A DNA stretch of 64,000 bases from Ensifer adhaerens (GTDB taxonomy: Bacteria; Pseudomonadota; Alphaproteobacteria; Rhizobiales; Rhizobiaceae). Each line of letters opens with the position of its first letter. Positions within the stretch are counted from its first letter, which is position 1. Below are positions 56,505 through 64,000 of the stretch, piece after piece. Both the position numbers and the translations under genes were made by a program. The stretch is from NCBI RefSeq assembly GCF_002007205.1, contig NZ_LAZS01000008.1, positions 1-64,000 on the forward strand. Reading direction: 5' to 3'. Under the pieces are notes generated by a model. That model had not been told where the DNA came from. It saw only the letters and a program-made list of their open reading frames with translations, and did no database searches.

Positions 56505-57623
56505 TTACGTCAGATGAAGAAAATCGGCGAGCTCGCGGGCGGCTGCACCTCCCGCCCGGTTCGCACCGATGGTGGAAGCCGACGGCCCGTAACCGACGAG
56601 GTGGATCCGCGGATCTTTCGCCACCTGCGTCGCCAACCGACCGGTCATCAGGATACCGCCGTCAACATTGCGCAATTGGAGCGGCGCCAGGTGATCGAGC
56701 GCGCTTCTGAAGCCGGTGCTCCAGAGAATGACGTCGACGGCCAGTTCGCGCCCGTCGGCCCAGCGCACGCCGTGTTCGGTCATTTCGGTAAACATCGGCT
56801 GGCGCTTAAGCACGCCGCGTGCGCGTGCTGCAATGATCGCAGGCGTCACCGGAATGCCGGTCACCGAGACGACCGAGCCCGGCGGCAGGCCGCGGCGGAC
56901 GCGATCCTCGACCATCGCCACGGCGGCACGTCCAACCTCTGGCGTAAACGGCTCGTCGCGAAAGGCAGGCTCCTCCCGTGTTACCCATGTGGTCGACGTC
57001 ACCTGCGATATTTCATCGAGCAGCTGGATGGCGGAGATACCGCCCCCGACGACCAGCACATGCTGCCCCGCAAACTGCCCGGCCGACTGATAGTCCTTCG
57101 TGTGCAGCTGGCGTCCCCTGAAGCGTTCCGCGCCCGGATAGGGCGGAACATAGGGGGCCTCCCAGGTGCCGGTCGCGTTGATGATGCCGCGGGCGGCGTA
57201 GGCGCCGTCATCGGTCTCGACCCTGAAGCGTTCGCCCCGCTCGCACACGACCTTGACGGCCACCGGCCGGCGGACCGGGAGGTCGAACGCCTTCTCGTAG
57301 GCGCCGTAATATTGCGGCACCGCGACGGCCGCGTGGACCTCGCCCTTGCTGGTATCTGCCGCTTCGGAGAATTTCATGCCGGGAAGATCGTGAATTCCGT
57401 TGACGGTATTCAGGGTCAGCGACGGCCAGCGAAACTGCCAGGCCCCGCCCGGCTGCGGCGACCGATCGATGACGACATATTGCCTGTGAGGCGCCAGACC
57501 GAGCCGGCCCAGATGGTAGGCAGAGGATAGTCCCGCCTGCCCTGCGCCGATGACGACGATGTCGATCTTGCGAGCCACGCGCGCATGCGTTTCGACATCG
57601 ACGGACGGAGCGGCATCCGTCAT
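56505..57623 (-). CDS. Flavin-dependent monooxygenase / NAD(P)-binding oxidoreductase
   Basis: 372 residues. GAGQAGLSSAYHLGRLG near residue 26 binds FAD and VVGGGISAIQLLDEI near 190 binds NAD(P)H; the order is that of CzcO/FMO-type oxidoreductases. GTWEAPYVPPYPG lies near the middle. It oxidises an unknown small molecule in the cytosol. It lies upstream of the peptide operon on the same strand, with the operon's own control region between them. Confidence 0.88.
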   Translation of the reverse strand: MTDAAPSVDVETHARVARKIDIVVIGAGQAGLSSAYHLGRLGLAPHRQYVVIDRSPQPGGAWQFRWPSLTLNTVNGIHDLPGMKFSEAADTSKGEVHAAVAVPQYYGAYEKAFDLPVRRPVAVKVVCERGERFRVETDDGAYAARGIINATGTWEAPYVPPYPGAERFRGRQLHTKDYQSAGQFAGQHVLVVGGGISAIQLLDEISQVTSTTWVTREEPAFRDEPFTPEVGRAAVAMVEDRVRRGLPPGSVVSVTGIPVTPAIIAARARGVLKRQPMFTEMTEHGVRWADGRELAVDVILWSTGFRSALDHLAPLQLRNVDGGILMTGRLATQVAKDPRIHLVGYGPSASTIGANRAGGAAARELADFLHLT

Positions 57624-57680
57624 GGTGCGGCCCGAAGCGAAAGCCGGACAGTCCTTGCCAGATCATCCACGGCGGCGGCC

Positions 57681-58169
57681 CTACGCGATCGCCGCTGCGA
57701 AGATCGCCGCAAGCTTTTCGATACCGATCTGGTCGTCGTGGTCGAAGCGCGCAGGCTCCGGGCTGTCGAGATCGATGACGCCGATCACCCGCCCTTCACG
57801 CCGGACCGGAACGACGAGTTCCGAGCGCGAGGCCGCATCGCAGGCGATGTGGCCCGGAAAGGCATGGACGTCTTCCACGAGGATCGAGCGGCCTTCCTTG
57901 ACGGCCGTGCCGCAGACGCCACGGCCGACGGCGATCCGCACACAGGCAGGCTTGCCCTGGAACGGCCCGAGCACGAGTTCGTCGTCGGTTTCGAGGAAAT
58001 AGAACCCCGCCCAATTGAGGCTCGGCATGGCCTGGAACATCAGCGCCGACGTATTGGCCGCGTTGGCGATCAGGTTCGGCTCGCCGTGAAGCAGCGATTC
58101 GAGCTGCTGGGCCAGCTCCGCGTAGAAAGCGCTCTTGTCGCCTGTGTCGATTGCGGCTGCGTGAAACAT
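57681..58169 (-). CDS. msrC: Free methionine-(R)-sulfoxide reductase (fRMsr, GAF domain)
   Basis: 162 residues from the ATG at 58169. The GAF-fold enzyme has the three catalytic-set cysteines in ACVRIAVGRGVCGTAV and GHIACDAASRSEL, matching E. coli MsrC. It reduces free methionine-R-sulfoxide in the cytosol, protecting methionine during oxidative stress. It precedes the flavin monooxygenase gene by 57 bases. Confidence 0.94.
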   Translation of the reverse strand: MFHAAAIDTGDKSAFYAELAQQLESLLHGEPNLIANAANTSALMFQAMPSLNWAGFYFLETDDELVLGPFQGKPACVRIAVGRGVCGTAVKEGRSILVEDVHAFPGHIACDAASRSELVVPVRREGRVIGVIDLDSPEPARFDHDDQIGIEKLAAIFAAAIA

Positions 58170-58266
58170 GATCCTATCCACTCTTCTGTTCGTCTCGGCC
58201 GAAAATGTAGTGTCGCGCCCGCCATGTTGCCAATGGCGCCATGTCCACAGCCGACAGGCCATCTTC

Positions 58267-59169
58267 TCACGGCTGCTGCGAAGCGGCGACCTGCCTTTTC
58301 AGGCAGTCAATCATGGCTTGGGCTGCGAGCGACAGCGGAACGCCGGCCGCCGTCGCGACGCCGAAATCCTGGGTGAGGTGCGGCGAAAAAGGACGGATCT
58401 CGATCGGCAGATGGCGATGCAGATTGGCAAAGAAACTGCTGATGATGGCGACCCCAAGGCCGTGGGCTGCGTAGGCGCAGGCCGAGCTGTTGCTGTGGGT
58501 CTCGATCTTGACCTTTTGCGGCACGCCGGCCTTGCGGAAGATCTCGTCGAGCATGACCCGCGTCGGCCGGCGGCGGCCGATCAGGATCAAGGGCACGCCG
58601 CGCAGTTCCTTCGGCGTCACTGTTTCGTGTACCGCCAGGGCGTGCCCCTTTTGGATCACGCAGACGCTGAGGCCGGTGGCCACCGGCTGCATCTCGATGC
58701 CCGCGCTCAATTGCCCCTCGTAACGCAGGAAGCCGAAATCGATGATGCGCTGCTCGACCAGCCGGGCGATCGCAACGGTCGTGTCGAAGAAGGTTTCGAC
58801 GCGCACGCCGGGAAAATCCTTGGCATAGTCGGCGAGCATCGCCGGGGCGAAGGTTTCGGACATGCTGTTCGGCAGGCCGATGCGCACAACTTCCGGCCCG
58901 ACCGCGCCGCTGCGCAGATCCTGGGCCAGATTGGTGAAGCGGTCGATGCCGAGCAAGATATGCTCCGCATCCTCGGCGAGCTTCATCGCCTCGGGCGTGG
59001 CAATCAGCCGGCCCTTGTCGCGGGCAAAGAGCGTCAGCGACAGCTCTTCCTCAAGCTGCTGCAACAGCCGGCTCACGCCGGACTGGCTGAGCCCCATGGT
59101 CTTGGCAGCCGCAATCGTCGATCCGGTCGCCAAAAGCGTGCGCAGCACTTCCAATTGTCGAAAATTCAC
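58267..59169 (-). CDS. LysR-family transcriptional regulator
   Basis: 300 residues. The HTH covers residues 1-60 (RQLEVLRTLLATGSTIAAAK, SQSGVSRLLQQLEEEL), followed by the effector domain with NSSACAYAAHGLGVAIIS near 230. It is 97 bases upstream of msrC on the same strand. The most likely target is the peptide operon, whose upstream region has a LysR-type dyad; this is inference. Confidence 0.9.
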   Translation of the reverse strand: MNFRQLEVLRTLLATGSTIAAAKTMGLSQSGVSRLLQQLEEELSLTLFARDKGRLIATPEAMKLAEDAEHILLGIDRFTNLAQDLRSGAVGPEVVRIGLPNSMSETFAPAMLADYAKDFPGVRVETFFDTTVAIARLVEQRIIDFGFLRYEGQLSAGIEMQPVATGLSVCVIQKGHALAVHETVTPKELRGVPLILIGRRRPTRVMLDEIFRKAGVPQKVKIETHSNSSACAYAAHGLGVAIISSFFANLHRHLPIEIRPFSPHLTQDFGVATAAGVPLSLAAQAMIDCLKRQVAASQQP

Positions 59170-59293
59170 GCCGCCCCCCCCGGTCCGCTCGAATATCCGC
59201 TTGATCTCCCACCGTGTTTACGGGAAGGCGATGCTTCAAGGAAGGGGTCGGCAAGGTGCGGGAAAATCCGTGACGGGGCCCCGCCGGGAACGA

Positions 59294-59313
59294 GGAGCGC
59301 GCACGCGCGCTCC
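59294..59313. terminator. Stem-loop after the 128-residue gene
   Basis: GGAGCGCGC (59294-59302) pairs perfectly with GCGCGCTCC (59305-59313) around AC. It lies 16 bases after the stop of the unknown gene. Confidence 0.6.
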
Positions 59314-59329
59314 CCTGAGGTCACCGGTC

Positions 59330-59716
59330 TCACGCGTTGGCGTGGACCGGATGGTTGAAGCGGTCGGCGAAGATCTCGATCGAGCCGCGACCGAAGCTGC
59401 GCAGCTGCCGCCGCGTCAGCACCGACATGACACGCGCCGCCGTCGAGACGGTCATGGCGTCGAGCGGCCCTTCTCCGCTCCACGGCTTGTTCAGCCGGTC
59501 GGTTACGATGCCGATGAGGTTTGCCGGCATAATGTCGGTGCAAGGTTTCATCCAGTCGAAGACCTCGCTGATGGGAATGCGCTTGCCTTCGAACGCAACG
59601 ATGGGCTCGGGCATGTTGGCGCCCCAGTCATCATAGGCCTCCAGAGCATCACGAAACAGGTTCTGCAGCGTGATGGAGGCGTGCCCTTCATGGAGAGCAG
59701 GCAGGAAATTCGTCAT
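59330..59716 (-). CDS. Hypothetical protein
   Basis: 128 residues. AAGGAGAC lies before the ATG at 59716, so it is a real gene. There is no signal peptide or membrane segment. Features seen are GKRIPISEVFDWMKPCTDIMP and RVMSVLTRRQLRSFGRGSIEIF, and it is neutral to slightly acidic. I do not recognise the family. It is divergent from the sulfur cluster. Confidence 0.75.
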   Translation of the reverse strand: MTNFLPALHEGHASITLQNLFRDALEAYDDWGANMPEPIVAFEGKRIPISEVFDWMKPCTDIMPANLIGIVTDRLNKPWSGEGPLDAMTVSTAARVMSVLTRRQLRSFGRGSIEIFADRFNHPVHANA

Positions 59717-60113
59717 TTGTGTCTCCTTCAGTGGTTAAGGCCGGGAAACGCGAATGGCCAATTCTGTCAGCATATGTTTGTGTTCGTGCCGGGTGGCCGA
59801 TACTCTGGGGCCACGCGACTGGGTCAAACTGCAGGCGATGAGGCAAATGCGCAAATCGGGTGATGGTTCCCTGAGCCGCAGTCAATTTTTGCGAGAAATC
59901 GACAGGCATACACGTCGCCTACCGTCGCCGGAGTCCTCTTCCCCGGCCTTCCCCCGAATCGATTTTACCCATTCAGCCCCGAAGGTAAACACCAAGTCGC
60001 CATCAAGGCCGAAACGAAATACTCAAATCGATAATTTCTATAGAATATACTATCTTACCCGATCAGGCCAGATAATTCACTGATATGCACCTCAATCGAC
60101 AGGGAGCAGTCAC
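59717..60113. promoter_or_regulatory. Divergent control region upstream of the sulfur cluster
   Basis: 397 bases without a supported gene. It turns AT-rich near 60020-60060 and holds the palindrome TTCTATAGAA (60036-60045) within ATTTCTATAGAATATAC, about 75 bases before the flavoprotein start, a likely promoter/operator. A GGGAGCAG ribosome site precedes the ATG at 60114. Confidence 0.45.
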
Positions 60114-61331
60114 ATGGGAACGATCTCGCGGCTTTCCGAGAAAACAAGAGCCCCGGCGCACCGGATCGAAAGCGAAGAGGAAGCGCTGTCGATCGCGCGT
60201 GAGCTGGCGGCGGAATTTGCGGGGAGCGCCAACGAGCGGGACACGGATCGCATTCTGCCGTTCGACGAGCTCGATGCGCTCGCCCAATCCGGCCTGCTGG
60301 CGATCACCGTGCCGCCGGAATATGATGGCATAGACGTCTCTAATGCCGTTCTTGCCGAGATTACCGCCATCCTTTCGGAAGCGGATTCCTCGATCGGCCA
60401 GATCCCTCAGAACCATTTCTACATACTCGAGGCGCTGCGCACCGATGGCACCGAGGAGCAGAAGGCATTTTTCTTCGGCCGGGCGCTTGCCGGCGACCGT
60501 TTCGGCAACGCCCTTTCCGAGCGCGGCACGAAGACCGTGGGCGACTATGAGACCCGGCTTTCCCCCGACGGCCCCGGCTTCCGGCTGAACGGGCGCAAGT
60601 ATTATTCGACCGGCGTGCTCTTTGCAGAATGGGTCGTCGTCTTCGCCCTCGATCCGAACGACAAGCTGACCATGGCTTTCGTGCCGCGCGGCGCCGAAGG
60701 GTTGCAGATCATCGACGATTGGGACAGCTTCGGCCAGCGCACGACCGGCAGCGGCACGACCGTGCTGCAGAATGTCTATGTGGCGGCCGATGCGGTGGTT
60801 CGCCACCACCGCGGTTTCGAACGGCCGACGACGATCGGCTCCGTCGGCCAGATCATCCATGCCGGCATCGACCTCGGTATCGCGCGGGCGGCCTTTGCCG
60901 AAACCCTCGATTTTGTCCGCAATCATACCCGTCCCTGGATGGACAGCGGCGTCGAACGGGCGGCCGACGATCCGCTGACGATCGCCCGCATCGGCCAGCT
61001 CGCCATCCGTCTGGAAGCGGCAACCGCAACCGTCGAGCGCGCCGGCAAGAAGGTCGACGTCGCCCAGATCAACGGCACCGAAGAAAGCGTCGTCGAAGCG
61101 ACGCTTGCCGTTGCCGCGGCAAAGGTCCTGACCACCGAAATCGCGCTCGAAACGAGCAATACGCTCTTCGAACTCGCAGGCACCGCATCGACGAAGATCG
61201 GCCTCAACCTCGACCGCCATTGGCGAAACGCCCGCACCCACACGCTGCACGACCCGGTACGCTGGAAGCATCATGTCGTCGGCAACTATCACCTGAACGG
61301 CGTCAAGCCGCCGAAGACCGGCGCACTCTGA
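60114..61331 (+). CDS. SfnB/DszC-family acyl-CoA-dehydrogenase-like flavoprotein
   Basis: 405 residues, acyl-CoA dehydrogenase fold. The N-terminal helical domain is followed by LSERGTKTVGDYETRLSPDG and a C-terminal flavin-binding helical domain ending RHWRNARTHTLHDPVRWKHHVVG, the signature of the SfnB/DszC group. These FMN-dependent enzymes oxidise organosulfur compounds for sulfur acquisition, using reduced flavin from a separate reductase. It is the first gene of the plus-strand pair. Confidence 0.88.
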   Translation: MGTISRLSEKTRAPAHRIESEEEALSIARELAAEFAGSANERDTDRILPFDELDALAQSGLLAITVPPEYDGIDVSNAVLAEITAILSEADSSIGQIPQNHFYILEALRTDGTEEQKAFFFGRALAGDRFGNALSERGTKTVGDYETRLSPDGPGFRLNGRKYYSTGVLFAEWVVVFALDPNDKLTMAFVPRGAEGLQIIDDWDSFGQRTTGSGTTVLQNVYVAADAVVRHHRGFERPTTIGSVGQIIHAGIDLGIARAAFAETLDFVRNHTRPWMDSGVERAADDPLTIARIGQLAIRLEAATATVERAGKKVDVAQINGTEESVVEATLAVAAAKVLTTEIALETSNTLFELAGTASTKIGLNLDRHWRNARTHTLHDPVRWKHHVVGNYHLNGVKPPKTGAL

Positions 61332-61410
61332 GCCCAACGACCACGCGCGAACAGCCCGAGGCGTGACCGACGCTCCGGACAACGCCCAACCTTGCCCGAA
61401 GGAGAGCCCC

Positions 61411-62808
61411 ATGGGCCGCGAGATCCGGCTGAATGCCTTTGACATGAACTGCGTCGGCCATCAGTCGCCGGGGCTCTGGACCCACCCGCGCGACCAGTCC
61501 TGGCGCTACAAGGATCTGGACTACTGGGTGCATCTGGCGAAAACGCTCGAGCGCGGCAGGTTCGACGGCCTGTTCATCGCCGACGTGCTCGGCGTCTATG
61601 ACGTGCTGAACGGCAACGCAGACGCAGCCCTTCGGCATTCGGCCCAGGTACCGGTCAACGACCCGCTGCAGCTGGTTCCGACCATGGCCTACGAGACCGA
61701 ACATCTCGGCTTCGGCCTGACGGCGTCGCTCTCCTTCGAGCACCCCTATACCTTCGCCCGCCGCATCTCGACCCTCGATCACCTCACCAAGGGCCGAGTG
61801 GGCTGGAACATCGTCACTTCCTACCTCAACAGCGGCGCACTCAACATCGGCCAGGCGCAGCAGGCGCGCCACGACGACCGCTATGATCTCGCAGAGGAAT
61901 ATCTGGAGGTCTGCTACAAGCTCTGGGAAGGAAGCTGGGAAGAGGGCGCGGTCGTCCGCGACCGGGCAACCGGCACTTTCACCCATCCCGACAAGGTGCA
62001 CCCGATCAACCACCACGGCCGCCACTTCACCGTTCCCGGCATTCACCTCAGCGAACCGTCGCCTCAGCGCACGCCGGTGCTCTACCAGGCCGGTTCTTCG
62101 AGCCGCGGCAAGGACTTTGCCGGGGCACACGCAGAATGCATCTTCGTCGCCGCGCCATCCAAAACCGTATTGAAGCGCTATGTCGCCAATGTCCGCGAGG
62201 CAGCCGCGCGCGCCGGTCGCAACCCACGCGAAATCTTCGCCTTCAATCTGCAGACGGTGATCCTCGGCGAAACCGACGCGGAGGCGAAGAAGAAGTTCGA
62301 CGAGTATCGCAGCCACGTCTCCTACGAGGGTGCCCTGGCGTTGATCTCCGGCTGGACCGGCATCGATTTCGGCCAGTTCGCCCCGGACGAGCCGCTTCGC
62401 CACCGCTACACCAACGCGGTGCAATCGGCCGTCGAGACCTTTACGACCATCGACCCGGACCGGGTGTGGACCGTGCGCGAAATGGCCGACTGGGTGGGCA
62501 TCGGCGGCTTCGGCCCCGTCTTCGTCGGCTCGCCCTCGACGGTCGCGGATCTCCTGCAGGAATGGGTCGAGGATACCGATGTCGACGGTTTCAACCTTGC
62601 CTATGCCGTCACGCCCGGGACCTTCGAAGACGCCGTCGACCTGCTGGTGCCGGAACTGCAAAGGCGCGGCGTCTACAAGACCGGCTACTGCGAAGGCACG
62701 CTCCGGGAAAAGCTCTTCGGGGCCGGTCCAAGGCTTGCAGCGCCGCACCCGGGCGCCGGCTATCGCGACCTCGCCGGGCAGCGGCAGGCGATCGCGGCCT
62801 CCGCTTAA
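61411..62808 (+). CDS. LLM-class flavin-dependent monooxygenase (NtaA/SnaA/DszA family)
   Basis: 465 residues from the ATG at 61411 (AAGGAGAG upstream). Features of the NtaA/DszA branch of bacterial luciferase-like enzymes are LNAFDMNCVGHQSPGLWTHP near the start, FDGLFIADVLGVYD near 50, GRVGWNIVTSY near 130 and LYQAGSSSRGKDFAG near 225. The enzyme uses FMNH2 and oxygen to cleave a C-S or C-N bond. It follows the SfnB-like gene by 79 bases and ends at a strong terminator. Confidence 0.92.
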   Translation: MGREIRLNAFDMNCVGHQSPGLWTHPRDQSWRYKDLDYWVHLAKTLERGRFDGLFIADVLGVYDVLNGNADAALRHSAQVPVNDPLQLVPTMAYETEHLGFGLTASLSFEHPYTFARRISTLDHLTKGRVGWNIVTSYLNSGALNIGQAQQARHDDRYDLAEEYLEVCYKLWEGSWEEGAVVRDRATGTFTHPDKVHPINHHGRHFTVPGIHLSEPSPQRTPVLYQAGSSSRGKDFAGAHAECIFVAAPSKTVLKRYVANVREAAARAGRNPREIFAFNLQTVILGETDAEAKKKFDEYRSHVSYEGALALISGWTGIDFGQFAPDEPLRHRYTNAVQSAVETFTTIDPDRVWTVREMADWVGIGGFGPVFVGSPSTVADLLQEWVEDTDVDGFNLAYAVTPGTFEDAVDLLVPELQRRGVYKTGYCEGTLREKLFGAGPRLAAPHPGAGYRDLAGQRQAIAASA

Positions 62809-62823
62809 GCGAAGACATCAAAG

Positions 62824-62857
62824 AAACGCCGCCGGAACTTTTGTTCAGGCGGCGTTT
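62824..62857. terminator. Terminator between convergent sulfur genes
   Basis: AAACGCCGCC (62824-62833) pairs with GGCGGCGTTT (62848-62857), 10 bp with a 14-base loop, running into TTTTT on the plus strand. Confidence 0.88.
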
Positions 62858-62887
62858 TTCTAGGCGCAGTCACCCTGTGCGTCAGGT

Positions 62888-64000
62888 TCAGCTATAGAGG
62901 CTTACCGGCGGGATCCGTCCGTTGAGCGCAAAGTCGCCCACCTCGCGGGCCTTGTAGGCGACCGGATCGTGCAGCGTGTGGGTGCGGACATTGCGCCAGT
63001 AGCGGTCGAAGCGATAGTGCCCGGCCGTCGCGCGTGCGCCCATCAATTCGAACACCCTTGTCGTCACGTCGAGCGCCACGTGGGTGGAATGCACCTTGGC
63101 CGCATAGGCCTCGATCGCCGCCGCGCCGCGCGCCTCGGCCGTTATTGAGCTACCCTCGGACAGGGCCGCTTCGACCGCTACCGCAGCCGTATCAGCGAGC
63201 GCAACCGACGCCTTCAGGTTCGACTGGAGCTCGCCGATCGCTTCGAGAATGTAGGGGTCGTCGCTGGCGCGCTCGACACCGGACGTCACCCAGGGACGCG
63301 TCGTGCTGCGGACGTAGTCGAGCGCCGACGCGAGCGCACCTTCGGCCGTGCCGAGATAGAAATTGACGAAGACGAGCTGGATCAGCGGCGTGTTGAAGGT
63401 CGCCAGCGCCGGTGGCGGATCGGAAGGATCGGCAAGCGGCTGGATGAAGTCTCGTCCATAGACCGGAAAGTCACGGAACTCGACGCTGCCGCTGTCCGAC
63501 AGGCGCTGGCCGATATTGTCCCAGTCGTCGTTGACGACATAGCCCGGCCGATCCGTCGGCACGACGAAGTTGGCAATCTTGCCGTCGAGCACTGCATTGA
63601 CGTTGATGCGGTCGGAAACATGCGCGCCGGTCGAGAACGTCTTGCGGCCGTTGAGCACGTAATGTGCCCCACGCCGATCCAGCGTCAGACCGGGGTCACG
63701 CGGGTTGACGGCAGCACCCCAGTAGAGCTGCCGTTCGACCGTCTCGGCACCCAGCACCCAGGCCTGCCGCGGATCGGCCGCGGCCCAATAGACGTATTGG
63801 CTGTTGACGTAGTGGTAGCCCAGAAGTTGCCCGATCGAGCTTTCGCCGCGCGCGATGATGCGCACCAGCCGCAGCCCGTCGACCCAACTCAAACCCGCCC
63901 CGCCGATCTCCAGCGAATGCAGGGCGGTCAGGAGGCCGGCCCGGCGCAGCGCCTCGACCTCCTCGCGCGGCGGCGCGCCCACCCGGTCAAGTTCGGCGCC
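62888..64000 (-). CDS. Second SfnB/DszC-family flavoprotein, N-terminus beyond window edge
   Basis: At least 370 residues; the frame is open to base 64000, where it reads AELDRVGAPPREEVEAL, so the start lies outside. NGRKTFSTGAHVSD and the C-terminal RFDRYWRNVRTHTLHDPVAYKAREVG match the SfnB/DszC family. It is a divergent paralog of the gene at 60114 and converges on the DszA-like gene; together they suggest sulfonate or sulfone scavenging. Confidence 0.87.
   Translation of the reverse strand, partial: GAELDRVGAPPREEVEALRRAGLLTALHSLEIGGAGLSWVDGLRLVRIIARGESSIGQLLGYHYVNSQYVYWAAADPRQAWVLGAETVERQLYWGAAVNPRDPGLTLDRRGAHYVLNGRKTFSTGAHVSDRINVNAVLDGKIANFVVPTDRPGYVVNDDWDNIGQRLSDSGSVEFRDFPVYGRDFIQPLADPSDPPPALATFNTPLIQLVFVNFYLGTAEGALASALDYVRSTTRPWVTSGVERASDDPYILEAIGELQSNLKASVALADTAAVAVEAALSEGSSITAEARGAAAIEAYAAKVHSTHVALDVTTRVFELMGARATAGHYRFDRYWRNVRTHTLHDPVAYKAREVGDFALNGRIPPVSLYS

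Noticed and set aside
60063-61445. 460-codon open frame on the minus strand across the SfnB-like gene
   Set aside because: It mirrors a well-supported flavoprotein gene on the plus strand, has Arg/Gly-rich shadow composition and no ribosome site.

Overview
The window is GC-rich alphaproteobacterial DNA from a member of the Rhizobiaceae, most likely an Ensifer/Sinorhizobium-type bacterium. The evidence is the RepA/RepB partition pair of the repABC family, a DUF930 protein, beta-ketoadipate pathway genes with an IclR-type regulator, and a dense population of ABC importers with LysR, LacI, AraC and TetR regulators. That gene content suits a chromid or megaplasmid of a soil or rhizosphere bacterium. 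No rRNA, tRNA, insertion sequence, phage gene or CRISPR array was recognised. Genus and replicon type are inferences.

Left third (1-20.1 kb): catabolism. A minus-strand operon (6428 to 1) encodes a polyamine/opine-type ABC importer, an opine dehydrogenase-family enzyme and 2-amino-3-ketobutyrate CoA ligase, divergent from a LysR regulator. Next come a GNAT acetyltransferase, pobA with a divergent AraC regulator, an NCS1 transporter behind an 18-bp palindrome, a fatty-acid-hydroxylase-family protein with a small secreted repeat protein, an amidase/TetR pair behind a perfect 19-bp inverted repeat, a molybdopterin oxidoreductase, and pcaR divergent from pcaIJF. PobA makes protocatechuate from 4-hydroxybenzoate and PcaIJF finishes the beta-ketoadipate pathway; the ring-cleavage genes lie elsewhere.

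Middle (20.2-37.8 kb): two LacI-controlled systems. The first is a sugar importer with a GH63-like glucosidase, a LacI regulator and a GH42 beta-galactosidase. The second starts with a paralogous LacI and continues with an amino-acid binding protein, an N-terminally extended permease, an SDR enzyme and a very large kinase/M23/aminotransferase fusion protein. Both main promoters carry two AAACGTTT-cored operators exactly 21 bp apart. A further SDR gene follows.

Cell-envelope stretch (38.1-43.0 kb): an L,D-transpeptidase lipoprotein, two other lipoproteins (one of 43 residues), an unusual three-gene cassette (isoprenylcysteine-methyltransferase-like protein, E2-type acyltransferase-like protein, SDR fused to a SEC-C zinc motif) and a DUF930 protein.

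Replication/segregation stretch (43.1-48.9 kb): repA-repB with no repC beside them. They end at a terminator and are followed by an FtsK-type translocase that lacks the membrane domain.

Right third (48.9-64 kb): a minus-strand peptide-transport operon (dppBC-like permeases, double ATPase, beta-lactamase-fold hydrolase, binding protein, M20 hydrolase), a flavin monooxygenase, free-methionine-sulfoxide reductase, a LysR regulator, an unknown 128-residue protein, and a sulfur-scavenging cluster of two SfnB/DszC-like flavoproteins around a DszA/NtaA-like monooxygenase. The last gene runs off the right edge.
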